A stretch of 64,000 nucleotides of DNA from NCBI RefSeq assembly GCF_050876985.1, contig NZ_JBPAPP010000001.1; one strand, 5' to 3'. The translations under genes and the position numbers were made by a program. Positions 37,500-46,339 of the stretch are shown in pieces (positions within the stretch are counted from its first letter, which is position 1; each line of letters opens with the position of its first letter). This DNA is from Halopseudomonas sp002296055 (GTDB lineage Bacteria > Pseudomonadota > Gammaproteobacteria > Pseudomonadales > Pseudomonadaceae). The notes below the pieces were generated by a model, which made no database searches, had not been told where the DNA came from, and saw only the letters and a program-made list of their open reading frames with translations.

Positions 37500-39949
37500 G
37501 GGCTGGGCTCCGGTTGGATGCTTGGCGCGCTGGCTTGCGGCGGCCGGCCCAGGCGGGTCAGGCGCAGCGCGTTGAGCACCACCAGCAGCGAGCTAAGGGA
37601 CATGCCCAGCGCGGCCAGGGCCGGGGTAATCAGACCCAGCGCTGCCAGCGGCAATACCGCCAGATTATACAGGGTTGCCCAGGCAAGGTTCTCGATCATG
37701 ATGGCTCGCGTGCGCTTGGCGATACCGATGGCCTGCAGCAGCGCGCCCAGACGACTGCCGAGCAGCACGGCGTCGGCGTTGGTTTTGGCCAGATCAGAGG
37801 CGTTGCCCATGGCGATGGAAATGTCGGCGCTGGCCAGGACCGGGACGTCATTCACGCCGTCGCCCATCATCAGTACCTTCTCGCCGTCACGTTGACGCTG
37901 CTGCACATAAGCCAGTTTGTCGTCGGGACTGGCGTTGCCGATGGCGTGCTCAATTTGTAGTTCGGCAGCCACCTTGTCGACCACGCGCTGGTGGTCGCCC
38001 GACAGCAGAATCACCTCAAGCCCGCGCTGTTTCAGGCCGTTGATCAGCTCGGCTGCGTCGGCGCGCAGGCGGTCGTTGAGGGCAAACCAGGCCAACGGGC
38101 CCGTGCTGCCAGCCAGCAGCAGCCACTGGCCATCGCCGGCCGGGCGCTCAGGTAAGGGTTGCTGACTGAGCTGCATGGCGTATTCCGCCTTGCCGATACG
38201 CAGGCGCTGCCCATCGCACACGCCTTCCAGGCCCATACCTGGCTGGTTGTGGCTTTCTTCGGCTTGGCTGCTGCTGCGGCCAAAGGCGCGCGCAATCGGG
38301 TGCTCGGAGTGACTTTCGAGCATTTGCGCCCAGCGTAGGGCCTGCTCGCTGCTCACGCCCGCAAAGGGCTGGATCTGCTCCAGTGTCATGCGGCCTTCGG
38401 TCAGTGTGCCGGTCTTGTCGAGGATCACAGTCTGCATCTGCGGCAAGCCCTCCAGCACATGCCCGCGGGTCACCAGCAGGCCAAGGCGGTGCAGGCTGCC
38501 GGTCGCGGTGGTGAGCGCGGTAGGGGTGGCCAGCGAAAGGGCGCAGGGGCAGGTGGCAACCAGCATCGCCAGGACGATCCAGAAGGCGGTGTGGCCGTCC
38601 GCAACCCACCACCAGGCGCTGCCAACCACCACGGCAGCCAGCAGCACGGTGAGCAAGAAGTACTGGGCTACATCATCTGCCAGTCTGCCCAGGCGCGGCT
38701 TGTCGGCCTGAGCGCGTTCCAGCAGGCGCACAATGGCGGACAATCGGGTCTGCTCGCCCAGGGCCTCAATGCGCAGTTGCAGTGGGCCTTCGACATTCAA
38801 GGTGCCAGCGGTTACGCGGTCACCCGCGTGCTTGGCAATCGGGAGATATTCGCCCGACAGGGCCGACTCATCCACGCTGCTGGCGCCGTTTGCGATTATT
38901 CCGTCAGCCGGAATGCTCTCGCCGGGTTTGACCTCCACCAAGTCGCCGCAGCGTAGCTCTTCGAGCATGATGCGCTGGCGGGTGCCTTCGGCCTCGATGC
39001 GCAGGGCGCTGGGTGGCAGCAGGTTGACCAGTCTGGCGGTGCTCTCAACAGTGCGCTGCCTGGCTCGGCGCTCCAGATAGCGACCGGCCAACAGAAACAG
39101 CGCGAACATGCTGACCGAGTCGAAGTACACCTCGCCTTCGCCGAGCAGCGTGGCGTAGATGCCAGCGAGGTACGCGCCGCCAATCGCCAGTGAGACGGAG
39201 ACGTCCATGCTCAGCCGGCGGTTACGCAGGTCGCGCAGGGCACCCTGAAAGAAGGGCGCGCAGCTGTAGAAAACGACCGGCGTTGTCATCAGCAGGCTGG
39301 CCCAGCGCAACAGGTGGGCCATGCCCTCGGTCATGTCCTGGTTAAACTCACTGGACAGCGCCATGGTGGCCATCATTACCTGCATGAACATCAGCCCCGC
39401 CAGGCCTAAGCGGCGCAGGTAGCGACGGTTTTCTTCGGCGATCTGCTCGGATGCCTTGTCTGGCTCATAAGGATGAGCGTTGTAGCCGATGTGGCGCAGA
39501 CTGCTGAGCAATGCGGAAAGCTTGGTCTGCTGGCGATCCCAGGTGAGGCTCAGGCGCTGATTGCCCATGTTAAGGCTGGCTTCCTGCACGCCCGGCAGGG
39601 CCCGCAGATGGCGTTCGATCAGCCAGCAGCAGGCCGCGCAACTGATGCCTTCTATCAGCAGGGTCGCCTGTTGGCTGTCACCTTCGCCTCGGGCGAAACG
39701 CTGTTGCACGTCGTCCCGGTCGTATAGCTCCAGCTCATCTTGCAGCGCTTGCGGCAAGGCTTCCGGGTTGGCGGACGGCTCGGTGCGGTGCTGATAGTAG
39801 GATTCCAGCCCCGCGCTGCTGATCGCTTCGGCCACCGCCTGGCAGCCCGGGCAGCACATGGCGCGCGGCGCGCCGAGCAGCTCAACCGTCCAGGGCGCGC
39901 CGGCAGGAACCGGCTCGCCACAGTGATAGCAGGGGGTGGGTTGGGTCAT
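37496..39949 (-). CDS. ccoI: CcoI, copper-translocating P-type ATPase for cbb3 assembly
   Basis: 817-residue inner-membrane pump. An N-terminal Cys-rich segment (CYHCGEP, MCCPGCQAV) and one heavy-metal domain with GISCAACCW near residue 100 precede eight membrane helices. The translocation motif CPC lies at 467-469, the phosphorylated aspartate at 511 (DKTGTLTEG), and the ATP-binding GDGVND follows. It supplies copper to the CcoN active site rather than conferring copper resistance. The 3' end overlaps ccoS by 4 bases and ccoH is 7 bases upstream. Confidence 0.96.
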   Translation of the reverse strand: MTQPTPCYHCGEPVPAGAPWTVELLGAPRAMCCPGCQAVAEAISSAGLESYYQHRTEPSANPEALPQALQDELELYDRDDVQQRFARGEGDSQQATLLIEGISCAACCWLIERHLRALPGVQEASLNMGNQRLSLTWDRQQTKLSALLSSLRHIGYNAHPYEPDKASEQIAEENRRYLRRLGLAGLMFMQVMMATMALSSEFNQDMTEGMAHLLRWASLLMTTPVVFYSCAPFFQGALRDLRNRRLSMDVSVSLAIGGAYLAGIYATLLGEGEVYFDSVSMFALFLLAGRYLERRARQRTVESTARLVNLLPPSALRIEAEGTRQRIMLEELRCGDLVEVKPGESIPADGIIANGASSVDESALSGEYLPIAKHAGDRVTAGTLNVEGPLQLRIEALGEQTRLSAIVRLLERAQADKPRLGRLADDVAQYFLLTVLLAAVVVGSAWWWVADGHTAFWIVLAMLVATCPCALSLATPTALTTATGSLHRLGLLVTRGHVLEGLPQMQTVILDKTGTLTEGRMTLEQIQPFAGVSSEQALRWAQMLESHSEHPIARAFGRSSSQAEESHNQPGMGLEGVCDGQRLRIGKAEYAMQLSQQPLPERPAGDGQWLLLAGSTGPLAWFALNDRLRADAAELINGLKQRGLEVILLSGDHQRVVDKVAAELQIEHAIGNASPDDKLAYVQQRQRDGEKVLMMGDGVNDVPVLASADISIAMGNASDLAKTNADAVLLGSRLGALLQAIGIAKRTRAIMIENLAWATLYNLAVLPLAALGLITPALAALGMSLSSLLVVLNALRLTRLGRPPQASAPSIQPEPSP

Positions 39950-39956
39950 GCGCGCG

Positions 39957-40490
39957 TCAGTGGGCGCTCAACTGGTAGCGCTGGCTGCCGCCAAGCTGCA
40001 GCTCGCCAGTCAGGCGCCAGCCGTCCTCGCCGGGTTTGTCAGGGTCATTCAGTTCGATGTACCGGCGTCCCTCGATACGGTTTTCCAACTGGCCGGTGTA
40101 GGTGCTGCTGCTGATGTGGCGCAGCGTCACGCTGCGGTCGCGCGAGGCGTGGGTGGGGGAGATCAGGTCCAGGGTAAGGCTGCGGGGCAGGGCGCTGAGC
40201 TGGCCATCGAGCTGCAGGCTGATGTCGCCGGTCACCTCGTCAATGCTGAAGGCGGCCGCCATGCCCAGGTCGCGTGCGTTGTGGTCGCGATCCAGGGTCA
40301 TGTTGATCGCCTTGCCTTCGCTGTAGTAGTTATCGCGCACCAGGCTATCGGGATTCATGGTGGCGACCAGCAGCAGGCCAACACCAATGAATACGGCGAA
40401 GGCCAGAATGGCGATGACAAACCAGGCCCAGATTTGCTTGTACCAGGGCGAGGAAGCGGCGTCGTCGGTCATGGGGGTTCCTGTACTCAT
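39957..40490 (-). CDS. ccoH: CcoH/FixH cbb3 assembly protein
   Basis: 177 residues if the ATG at 40490 is used, which overlaps the ccoG stop by one base (TGATG); an ATG at 40472 is an alternative. One membrane helix (about 23-44) and a periplasmic FixH domain containing LVRDNYYSEGKAIN follow. It stabilises assembly intermediates of cbb3 oxidase in the family. The surrounding order ccoG-ccoH-ccoI-ccoS is canonical. Confidence 0.93.
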   Translation of the reverse strand: MSTGTPMTDDAASSPWYKQIWAWFVIAILAFAVFIGVGLLLVATMNPDSLVRDNYYSEGKAINMTLDRDHNARDLGMAAAFSIDEVTGDISLQLDGQLSALPRSLTLDLISPTHASRDRSVTLRHISSSTYTGQLENRIEGRRYIELNDPDKPGEDGWRLTGELQLGGSQRYQLSAH

Positions 40491-41899
40491 CAGCGTATCT
40501 GCGGCGCCATGAAGCGGCTTTCTGCTTCGGCCTCTACGCTGTCGTCATCTTCAGCGGTGACCACAAAGGTGATCGCAATATTGGTGGCACCGTCCAGCGC
40601 GGCCGGGTCCAGGTGCACATTGACCGGCAGTTCCAGCTTGCGGCTTGGGGCGACGGTCAGGCGGTTGTCGGGCATTTGCAATTGCAGGCCATCGTGACCA
40701 TTCACGGCGAGCTCGTAGGTGCGCTCGGTCTGACCCTTGTTGAAAATTTTGACAATGTACACGTTCTCGATCTTCCCGGCACGGGTTTCTCGATACAGAA
40801 CGTTTCTATCGCGTTCGATATCCAGCGAGACCTGGGCGAGGTTGCCGACGGTGATGATGAACATCACGATCATGGTGACCAGCGCTGCGCCGTAGCCCAG
40901 CAGGCGAGGGCGGAACCAGTGCGTCTTGCCGCCCTCCAGGGCGTGTTCGGTGGTGTAGCGAATCAGCCCGCGCGGGTACTCCATCTTGTCCATGATTTCG
41001 TTGCAGGCGTCGACGCAGGCGGCGCAGCCGATGCATTCGTACTGCAGACCCTCGCGAATATCAATGCCGGTCGGGCAGACCTGCACGCACACCTGACAGT
41101 CGATGCAGTCACCTTTGTTGACCTCGGCCGGGTCGACCCCTTTTTTGCGTGCGCCGCGGGGTTCGCCGCGCTTGGCGTCGTAGGAGACGATCAGCGTGTC
41201 GGCATCGAACATGACGCTCTGGAAGCGAGCGTAGGGGCACATGTGGATGCACACCTGCTCGCGCAGCCAGCCGGCGTTGATGTAGGTGGCGGCGGTAAAA
41301 AAGAACACCCAGAAGGCCGCCCAGCCTGCAATCTGCAGGGTAAACAGGTCGGCTACCAGTCCGCGAATGGGGGTGAAGTAGCCCACGAAGGTAATGGCGG
41401 TCAGCAGCGATACCAGCAGCCAGAGGGAGTGCTTGGCGCTGCGGCGCAGAAACTTGTTGACGCTCATGGGCGCCTTGTCGAGCTTGATGCGCGCGTTGCG
41501 CTCACCCTCGGTGATGCGCTCTGCCCACATGAAAATCCAGGTCCAGACGGTTTGCGGGCAGGTGTAACCGCACCACACTCGCCCGGCGAAGACGGTGATG
41601 AAGAACAGGCCGAAGGCGCAGATGATCAGCAGGAAAGACAGCAAGAAGAAGTCTTGCGGCTGAAAGGTCGCGCCAAAGATGTGGAATTGGCGGGCGGGCA
41701 GGTCCCAGAGCACCGCCTGGCGGTCGCCCCATGGCAACCAGACGGTGCCGAAGTACAGCAGGAACAGCAACGCGACGCCAATCAGGCGCACATTCATGAA
41801 CAGCCCCTTGTAGGAGCGGGTCTGAATCTTCTCGCGCTTGGCGTAGAGGTCGTAGGTCTCGACCTTGGGGGTCACATCTTCGACGGGTATTTTGTTCAT
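40490..41899 (-). CDS. ccoG: CcoG, polyferredoxin-type cbb3 assembly protein
   Basis: 469 residues from the ATG at 41899 (MNKIPVEDVTPKVETYDLY), chosen because similarity starts there; the frame is open to 42040 without family sequence. Five or so membrane helices; a Cys pair in WCGYTCPQTVW; two ferredoxin-like clusters, CIDCQVCVQVCPTG and CIGCAACVDACN; and a C-terminal periplasmic Ig-like domain. CcoG is reported to reduce Cu(II) to Cu(I) for cbb3 assembly. First gene of the ccoGHIS operon, separated from ccoP by a terminator. Confidence 0.95.
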   Translation of the reverse strand: MNKIPVEDVTPKVETYDLYAKREKIQTRSYKGLFMNVRLIGVALLFLLYFGTVWLPWGDRQAVLWDLPARQFHIFGATFQPQDFFLLSFLLIICAFGLFFITVFAGRVWCGYTCPQTVWTWIFMWAERITEGERNARIKLDKAPMSVNKFLRRSAKHSLWLLVSLLTAITFVGYFTPIRGLVADLFTLQIAGWAAFWVFFFTAATYINAGWLREQVCIHMCPYARFQSVMFDADTLIVSYDAKRGEPRGARKKGVDPAEVNKGDCIDCQVCVQVCPTGIDIREGLQYECIGCAACVDACNEIMDKMEYPRGLIRYTTEHALEGGKTHWFRPRLLGYGAALVTMIVMFIITVGNLAQVSLDIERDRNVLYRETRAGKIENVYIVKIFNKGQTERTYELAVNGHDGLQLQMPDNRLTVAPSRKLELPVNVHLDPAALDGATNIAITFVVTAEDDDSVEAEAESRFMAPQIR

Positions 41900-42040
41900 G
41901 GTCAGGCTAACCCTATCAGGCGTACGGGGTATACGGCGGACTGGCCTCTCGTAGGGACAGACTTTGCCTTCATTGTTGAAAATAGACCGCTTGCGGCGCA
42001 GGGACAATGCGACCAGTGGTCGCGTGGGCGCCAAAAACAA

Positions 42041-42068
42041 AACGGGGAGGCCAATTGGCCTCCCCGTT
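42041..42068 (-). terminator. Terminator of the ccoNOQP operon
   Basis: A 28-base perfect palindrome (AACGGGGAGGCC plus AATT centre and complement) is followed on the minus strand by TTTTGTTTTT. It starts 26 bases after the ccoP stop and separates structural from assembly genes. Confidence 0.92.
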
Positions 42069-42094
42069 CAGTATCACCACATTGCGCTGCTGTT

Positions 42095-42985
42095 TTACTG
42101 CTCGTCTTTGTGCGACAGGCTGTAAACGTAGGAGGCCAGCATGTGGATCTTGTCGTCACCCAGGTGAGCCTGAGCCGGCATGTGACCGTTACGACCGTAG
42201 CGGACAGTCTGCTGTACCTGCAGGAAGCTAGAGCCGTAGAGCCAGATGTCGTCGGTCAGGTTGGGTGCACCCAGTTGCTGGTTGCCCTTGCCATCCGGAC
42301 CGTGACACACCGCACAGGTGTTGGTGTAGGTGGTCTGACCGGCAGTCAGGTCGACATTGTCGGTTTCCAAGCCGGACAGGCTGCGAACGTAACCGGAGAC
42401 GTTACGCACACCGTCTTCACCGATAACGGCAAGCCAGGCCGGCATTGCGGCCTGACGGCCACCTTGCAGGGTGGTCTTGATGGTTTCCGGCTCGCCGCCG
42501 TACAGCCAATCGTTGTCGGTCAGGTTCGGGAAGCCGAAGGCGCCGCGGGCGTCAGAGCCGTGGCAGACCGAGCAGTTGGTGGCGAACAGGCGCTGGCCAA
42601 TGGCAACCGCTTCGGGAATCTTGGCGACTTCTTCAACCGGCATGGCCGAGTACTTGGCAAAGATCGGGGCGAAAGCCTCTTCGGCCTTGGCCACTTCTGC
42701 TTCGTACTGGCTTTCCTGGGTCCAGTTCAGATAGCCGGGCCATTTGCCCAGACCCGGGAACAGGAAGAGATAGAAGGCACCAAAGACCATGGTGGCGATG
42801 AAGAGCACGAACCACCAGCGCGGCAGCGGGTTGTCGAATTCTTCAATGCCGTCAAAGCTGTGGCCTACTTTCTCATCAGTCTGCTCGGGACGCTGGCCCT
42901 TGCGGGTAGCCAGCAGCAGCCAAAGGATCAGGCCCAGGCAGGTCAGGGTCAGGACAACAATGTACCCGCTCCAGAAATTAGTCAT
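42095..42985 (-). CDS. ccoP: cbb3 oxidase diheme cytochrome c subunit CcoP
   Basis: 296 residues. Two N-terminal membrane segments (about 8-26 and 57-77) and two periplasmic cytochrome c domains. Heme sites: CSVCH at 138-142 and CAVCH at 224-228, with axial methionines likely in the AAMPAW and HMPAQA segments. CcoP passes electrons from soluble cytochromes towards CcoO/CcoN. Its start overlaps the ccoQ stop by one base (TAATG). Confidence 0.97.
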   Translation of the reverse strand: MTNFWSGYIVVLTLTCLGLILWLLLATRKGQRPEQTDEKVGHSFDGIEEFDNPLPRWWFVLFIATMVFGAFYLFLFPGLGKWPGYLNWTQESQYEAEVAKAEEAFAPIFAKYSAMPVEEVAKIPEAVAIGQRLFATNCSVCHGSDARGAFGFPNLTDNDWLYGGEPETIKTTLQGGRQAAMPAWLAVIGEDGVRNVSGYVRSLSGLETDNVDLTAGQTTYTNTCAVCHGPDGKGNQQLGAPNLTDDIWLYGSSFLQVQQTVRYGRNGHMPAQAHLGDDKIHMLASYVYSLSHKDEQ

Positions 42986-43173
42986 TACTTGTCACTCCTA
43001 GCATCTTTGTGCTGCTCATCCGTGGCCTGCTCGTCCTCTTCGTCCGCGAAGGGCAGTTGGGCTGCCTCATCGAAGTCTTTCTTCTTGGACGCGCTGTAGG
43101 CCCAGATCACGACGCCAACAAAGGCGATGAACGCGAATACGGTGCCGAGGCCGCGGAGAGTATTGATATCCAT
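42985..43173 (-). CDS. ccoQ: cbb3 oxidase small subunit CcoQ
   Basis: 62 residues with one membrane helix (about 8-27) of the CcoQ type and an acidic, hydrophilic tail. The position between ccoO and ccoP and the one-base overlap with ccoP identify it more firmly than the short sequence does. It protects or stabilises the complex under oxic conditions in other bacteria. Confidence 0.92.
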   Translation of the reverse strand: MDINTLRGLGTVFAFIAFVGVVIWAYSASKKKDFDEAAQLPFADEEDEQATDEQHKDARSDK

Positions 43174-43179
43174 GGTTAC

Positions 43180-43788
43180 TTACCGATCCGACAGGACAGT
43201 GCCGAGGTGCTGCAGGTAGGCAATCAGAGCATCCATTTCGGATACGCCCTTGACTGCTTCCTGTGCGCCGGCGATGTCTTCGTCGGTGTAAGGAACGCCC
43301 AGACCACGCAGCACTTCCATCTTGCGGGCGGTGTGCTTGCCATCAAGCACACCTTCCTGCAGCCAGGGGAAGGCTGGCATCTTGGATTCCGGCACCACGT
43401 CCTGAGGCTTGATCAGGTGCGCACGGTGCCAGTCGTCGGAGTAACGGCCGCCCACGCGAGCCAGGTCCGGGCCGGTACGCTTGGAACCCCACAGGAAGGG
43501 GTGTTCCCAGACGCTTTCACCGGCAACCGAGTAGTGACCATAACGCTCGGTCTCGGCACGGAAGGGGCGGATCATCTGCGAGTGGCAGCCAACGCAGCCT
43601 TCGCGGATGTAGATGTCGCGGCCTTCCAGCTCGATTGCGGTGTACGGGCGCAGGCCCTCGACCGGCTCAGTGGTCTCGGGCTGGAAGAACAGCGGTACGA
43701 TTTGAACCAGGCCGCCGAAACTGATGGCGACCACCATCAGGACAACCATCAGGCCAAGATTTTTTTCTACTGTTTCATGCAATTTCAT
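43180..43788 (-). CDS. ccoO: cbb3 oxidase monoheme cytochrome c subunit CcoO
   Basis: 202 residues, one N-terminal membrane anchor (about 12-33) and one cytochrome c domain with CVGCH at 65-69 and RPFRAETERYG after it. The family C-terminus is present (MDALIAYLQHLGT). It lies 12 bases after ccoN and 6 before ccoQ in the structural operon. Confidence 0.97.
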   Translation of the reverse strand: MKLHETVEKNLGLMVVLMVVAISFGGLVQIVPLFFQPETTEPVEGLRPYTAIELEGRDIYIREGCVGCHSQMIRPFRAETERYGHYSVAGESVWEHPFLWGSKRTGPDLARVGGRYSDDWHRAHLIKPQDVVPESKMPAFPWLQEGVLDGKHTARKMEVLRGLGVPYTDEDIAGAQEAVKGVSEMDALIAYLQHLGTVLSDR

Positions 43789-43800
43789 TTAACGCGTCCC

Positions 43801-45228
43801 TCAGGCAGTCTGGGCGGCGGCTTCGAGTTGAGCCGCTTTGCTGTGGCGCACGGTACGCCATACGTTGTAAGCCATCAGCAACATGCCGAGCAGGAAGAAG
43901 GCACCGCCAATCGCACGGACGATGTAGCCTGGGTGGCTGGCTTCCAGCGCTTCGACGAAGGAGTAGGTCGGGGTGCCGTCGACGTTGACTGCGCGCCACA
44001 TCAGACCCTGGGTAATGCCGTTAACCCACATGGCAACGATGTACAGCACGGTGCCGATGGTAGCCAGCCAGAAGTGCGCGTTGATCAGCGGGGTGCTGTA
44101 CATGGCTTCACGACCGAACACTTTCGGGATCAGGTGATACAGCGAGCCGATAGAGATCATGGCAACCCAGCCGAGTGCGCCGGCGTGTACGTGGCCGATG
44201 GTCCAGTCGGTGTAGTGCGACAGAGCGTTCACGGTCTTGATGGCCATCATCGGGCCTTCAAAGGTGGACATGCCGTAGAAGGCCAGTGCCACAACCAGGA
44301 AGCGCAGGATCGGGTCGGTACGCAGTTTGTGCCATGCGCCGGACAGGGTCATCATGCCGTTGATCATGCCGCCCCAGGAGGGTGCCAGCAGAATCAGCGA
44401 CATCACCATGCCCAGAGACTGAGCCCAGTCTGGCAGAGCGGTGTAGTGCAGGTGGTGCGGGCCAGCCCAGATGTAGATGGAGATCAGGGCCCAGAAGTGC
44501 ACGATGGACAGGCGGTAGGAGTAGATCGGACGCTCAGCCTGCTTGGGTACGAAGTAGTACATCATGCCCAGGAAGCCGGCGGTCAGGAAGAAGCCAACTG
44601 CGTTGTGGCCGTACCACCACTGAATCATCGCATCGGTTGCACCGGAGTACATCGAGTAGGACTTGGTCAGGGTAACCGGCACCGCCATGCTGTTGACGAT
44701 GTGCAGTACCGCTACGGTGATGATGAAACCACCGAAGAACCAGTTGCCGACATAGATGTGCTTCATCTTGCGCTTCATGATGGTGCCGAAGAACACCAGC
44801 GCGTAGCTCACCCAGACGACCGCGATCAGGATGTCGATCGGCCACTCCAGTTCAGCGTATTCCTTGGTGCTGGTCAGGCCCTGCGGCAGGGTAATCACCG
44901 CCAGCACAATCACCGCTTGCCAACCCCAGAAGGTAAAGGCAGCGAGGCCGTCGGAGACCAGGCGGGCTTGCGATGTCCGCTGGACCACGTAGTAGGAAGT
45001 GGCGAACAGGGCGCATCCGCCAAAGGCGAAGATGACCGCGTTGGTGTGCAACGGACGCAGACGTCCGAAGCTGGTCCAGGACAGGCCGAAGTTCAGTTCG
45101 GGCCAGACCAGTTGGGACGCAATGAAGACGCCCATGGCCATGCCCACGATACCCCAGACCACCGTCATGACGGCGAACTGGCGTACCACCTTATAGTTAT
45201 AGGCTGTCGGAGTGGTAGCTGTGCTCAT
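43801..45228 (-). CDS. ccoN: cbb3 oxidase catalytic subunit CcoN
   Basis: 475-residue heme-copper oxidase subunit with about 12 membrane helices, the high-affinity terminal oxidase reducing oxygen to water. The ATG at 45228 (MSTATTPTAYNYK) is chosen over one at 45240 because it matches the family N-terminus. Copper-B and heme histidines are in WWYGHNAVGF, GPHHLHYT and WTIGHVHAGALGW. First gene of ccoNOQP. The upstream region has no perfect Anr box but a diverged dyad at 45307-45320. Confidence 0.97.
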   Translation of the reverse strand: MSTATTPTAYNYKVVRQFAVMTVVWGIVGMAMGVFIASQLVWPELNFGLSWTSFGRLRPLHTNAVIFAFGGCALFATSYYVVQRTSQARLVSDGLAAFTFWGWQAVIVLAVITLPQGLTSTKEYAELEWPIDILIAVVWVSYALVFFGTIMKRKMKHIYVGNWFFGGFIITVAVLHIVNSMAVPVTLTKSYSMYSGATDAMIQWWYGHNAVGFFLTAGFLGMMYYFVPKQAERPIYSYRLSIVHFWALISIYIWAGPHHLHYTALPDWAQSLGMVMSLILLAPSWGGMINGMMTLSGAWHKLRTDPILRFLVVALAFYGMSTFEGPMMAIKTVNALSHYTDWTIGHVHAGALGWVAMISIGSLYHLIPKVFGREAMYSTPLINAHFWLATIGTVLYIVAMWVNGITQGLMWRAVNVDGTPTYSFVEALEASHPGYIVRAIGGAFFLLGMLLMAYNVWRTVRHSKAAQLEAAAQTA

Positions 45229-45306
45229 GCGAGATTCCACGGATAGCAGTTGGTTTAATAGGGTTTAAAGCGCTGGCAAGTATGAGGAAAGCCCGCGCGC
45301 ATTGCA

Positions 45307-45320
45307 ATGACATAGGTCAG
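45307..45320 (-). promoter_or_regulatory. Weak Anr/FNR-like dyad upstream of ccoN
   Basis: Minus-strand CTGAC-CTAT-GTCAT has the spacing of TTGAT-N4-ATCAA but differs at positions 1 and 5 of each half. It is centred about 85 bases before the ccoN start. No better match was found in the gap. Confidence 0.25.
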
Positions 45321-45521
45321 TGTCGGAGCGCGTGGCAAGGCCTTTCAAAGGCTTGAAACGGCGAGCTTTTTGCTCTTTTATTGCCTGCTCGCCAAGGCCG
45401 CATCACTGTGTTGAATACCCGGTGTGGCTTTACGGCCTGCGCCTCGACCGGCCACAAGGTGGGTCAGCTTTCAGACTAGTCCGCGGCGGGGCTAATGTGA
45501 AGGCGCTGGAGCTGGCGGTTT

Positions 45522-45540
45522 GTGTGACATCATGTCGCAC
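45522..45540. promoter_or_regulatory. 19-base palindrome before hydrolase gene
   Basis: GTG-T-GACAT-C-ATGTC-G-CAC is symmetric except for one base on each arm. It ends 27 bases before the GTG start of the hydrolase gene, a suitable place for a repressor site. No regulator gene is adjacent. Confidence 0.35.
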
Positions 45541-45567
45541 TATCTGGGACCTTATAAAGGAAGAGAC

Positions 45568-46191
45568 GTGAGCGCTGAACTGATTGACCAACCCAAGGGG
45601 CAGGCGTTGGCAACGTTACTGCTGGCCCACGGCGCCGGTGCGCCCATGGATAGCCCCTTCATGAACGAGCTGGCCGCTGCGCTGAGCGCGCGACAGGTGC
45701 GCGTGGTGCGCTTTGAATTTCCCTACATGGCCGCACGGCGAGAGGATGGCCGCAAGCGCCCGCCTAATCCAATGCCGGTGTTGGAGAAGAGCATGCGCGA
45801 ACTGCGCGCGGGCTTGCAGGGCAGGGTATTTCTGGGGGGCAAATCGATGGGGGGTAGGGTGGCGAGCCAGCTGGCGGCTGAACTGGGCGCCTCGGGTTTT
45901 GTCTGTTTTGGCTATCCGTTTCATCCGCCGGGTAAGCCGGAGCGTACCCGCATTGAACACCTGCAGCAGATCAGTTGCCCTGGCTTGATTGTGCAGGGCA
46001 CTCGCGACCCCTTTGGCAAACCCGACGAGGTAGCCACCTACCCGTTGGACCCTGCTTTGCAGCTGCATTGGTTGGAGTCCGGTGAGCACGACTTTCGGCC
46101 CCTGAAGTCCAGCGGCCTGACACAGCAGGCGCTGATAGAGGAAGCGGCGGCGGTGGCGGCGGGGTTTATGGCGGCGGCTAGCCGCCGCTAG
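45568..46191 (+). CDS. Alpha/beta hydrolase family protein (KANL3/Tex30-like)
   Basis: 207 residues from the GTG at 45568, which has AAGGAAGAG upstream; in-frame codons further up have no ribosome site. The core has LLLAHGAGAPMDSPFM, the nucleophile elbow FLGGKSMGGRVAS (Ser in GKSMG), and the catalytic histidine in GEHDF, with an Asp candidate in GTRDPFG. Members of this small family are cytoplasmic and mostly uncharacterised. It is a single-gene unit, divergent from ccoN and closed by a terminator. Confidence 0.88.
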   Translation: MSAELIDQPKGQALATLLLAHGAGAPMDSPFMNELAAALSARQVRVVRFEFPYMAARREDGRKRPPNPMPVLEKSMRELRAGLQGRVFLGGKSMGGRVASQLAAELGASGFVCFGYPFHPPGKPERTRIEHLQQISCPGLIVQGTRDPFGKPDEVATYPLDPALQLHWLESGEHDFRPLKSSGLTQQALIEEAAAVAAGFMAAASRR

Positions 46192-46220
46192 CGGCAAGCC
46201 TCAAGCCGCAAGCTACAAGC

Positions 46221-46252
46221 AAACCCGCGCGGTTGCGAAGCGCGGGTTTTTT
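46221..46252 (+). terminator. Terminator after hydrolase gene
   Basis: AAACCCGCGC and GCGCGGGTTT form a 10-bp stem around a 9-base loop, followed by further T residues. It lies 30 bases after the stop codon. Confidence 0.9.
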
Positions 46253-46339
46253 CTTGCGGCGGCGAATGGCAGAAGAGCTTGTAGGAAGCACTTGACGCCG
46301 CCACCGCCGAACTCACCCTGATTACGCTTGCAGCGGCGT

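Larger units (their letters stand above)
45229..45567. other. 339-base gap between divergent ccoN and hydrolase genes
   Basis: No supported gene. It must hold the ccoN promoter on the minus strand and the hydrolase promoter on the plus strand. Two dyads stand out: an Anr/FNR-like TGAC-ATAG-GTCA at 45308-45319 and a 19-base palindrome at 45522-45540. The middle part shows nothing distinctive. Confidence 0.5.

Noticed and set aside
40613..43099. 828-codon open frame on the plus strand opposite ccoG, ccoP and ccoQ
   Set aside because: Crosses three firmly identified minus-strand genes and their terminator; composition is that of an antisense shadow.
43009..45246. 745-codon open frame on the plus strand opposite ccoO and ccoN
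   Set aside because: Antisense to two cytochrome oxidase genes with clear heme and copper ligands.
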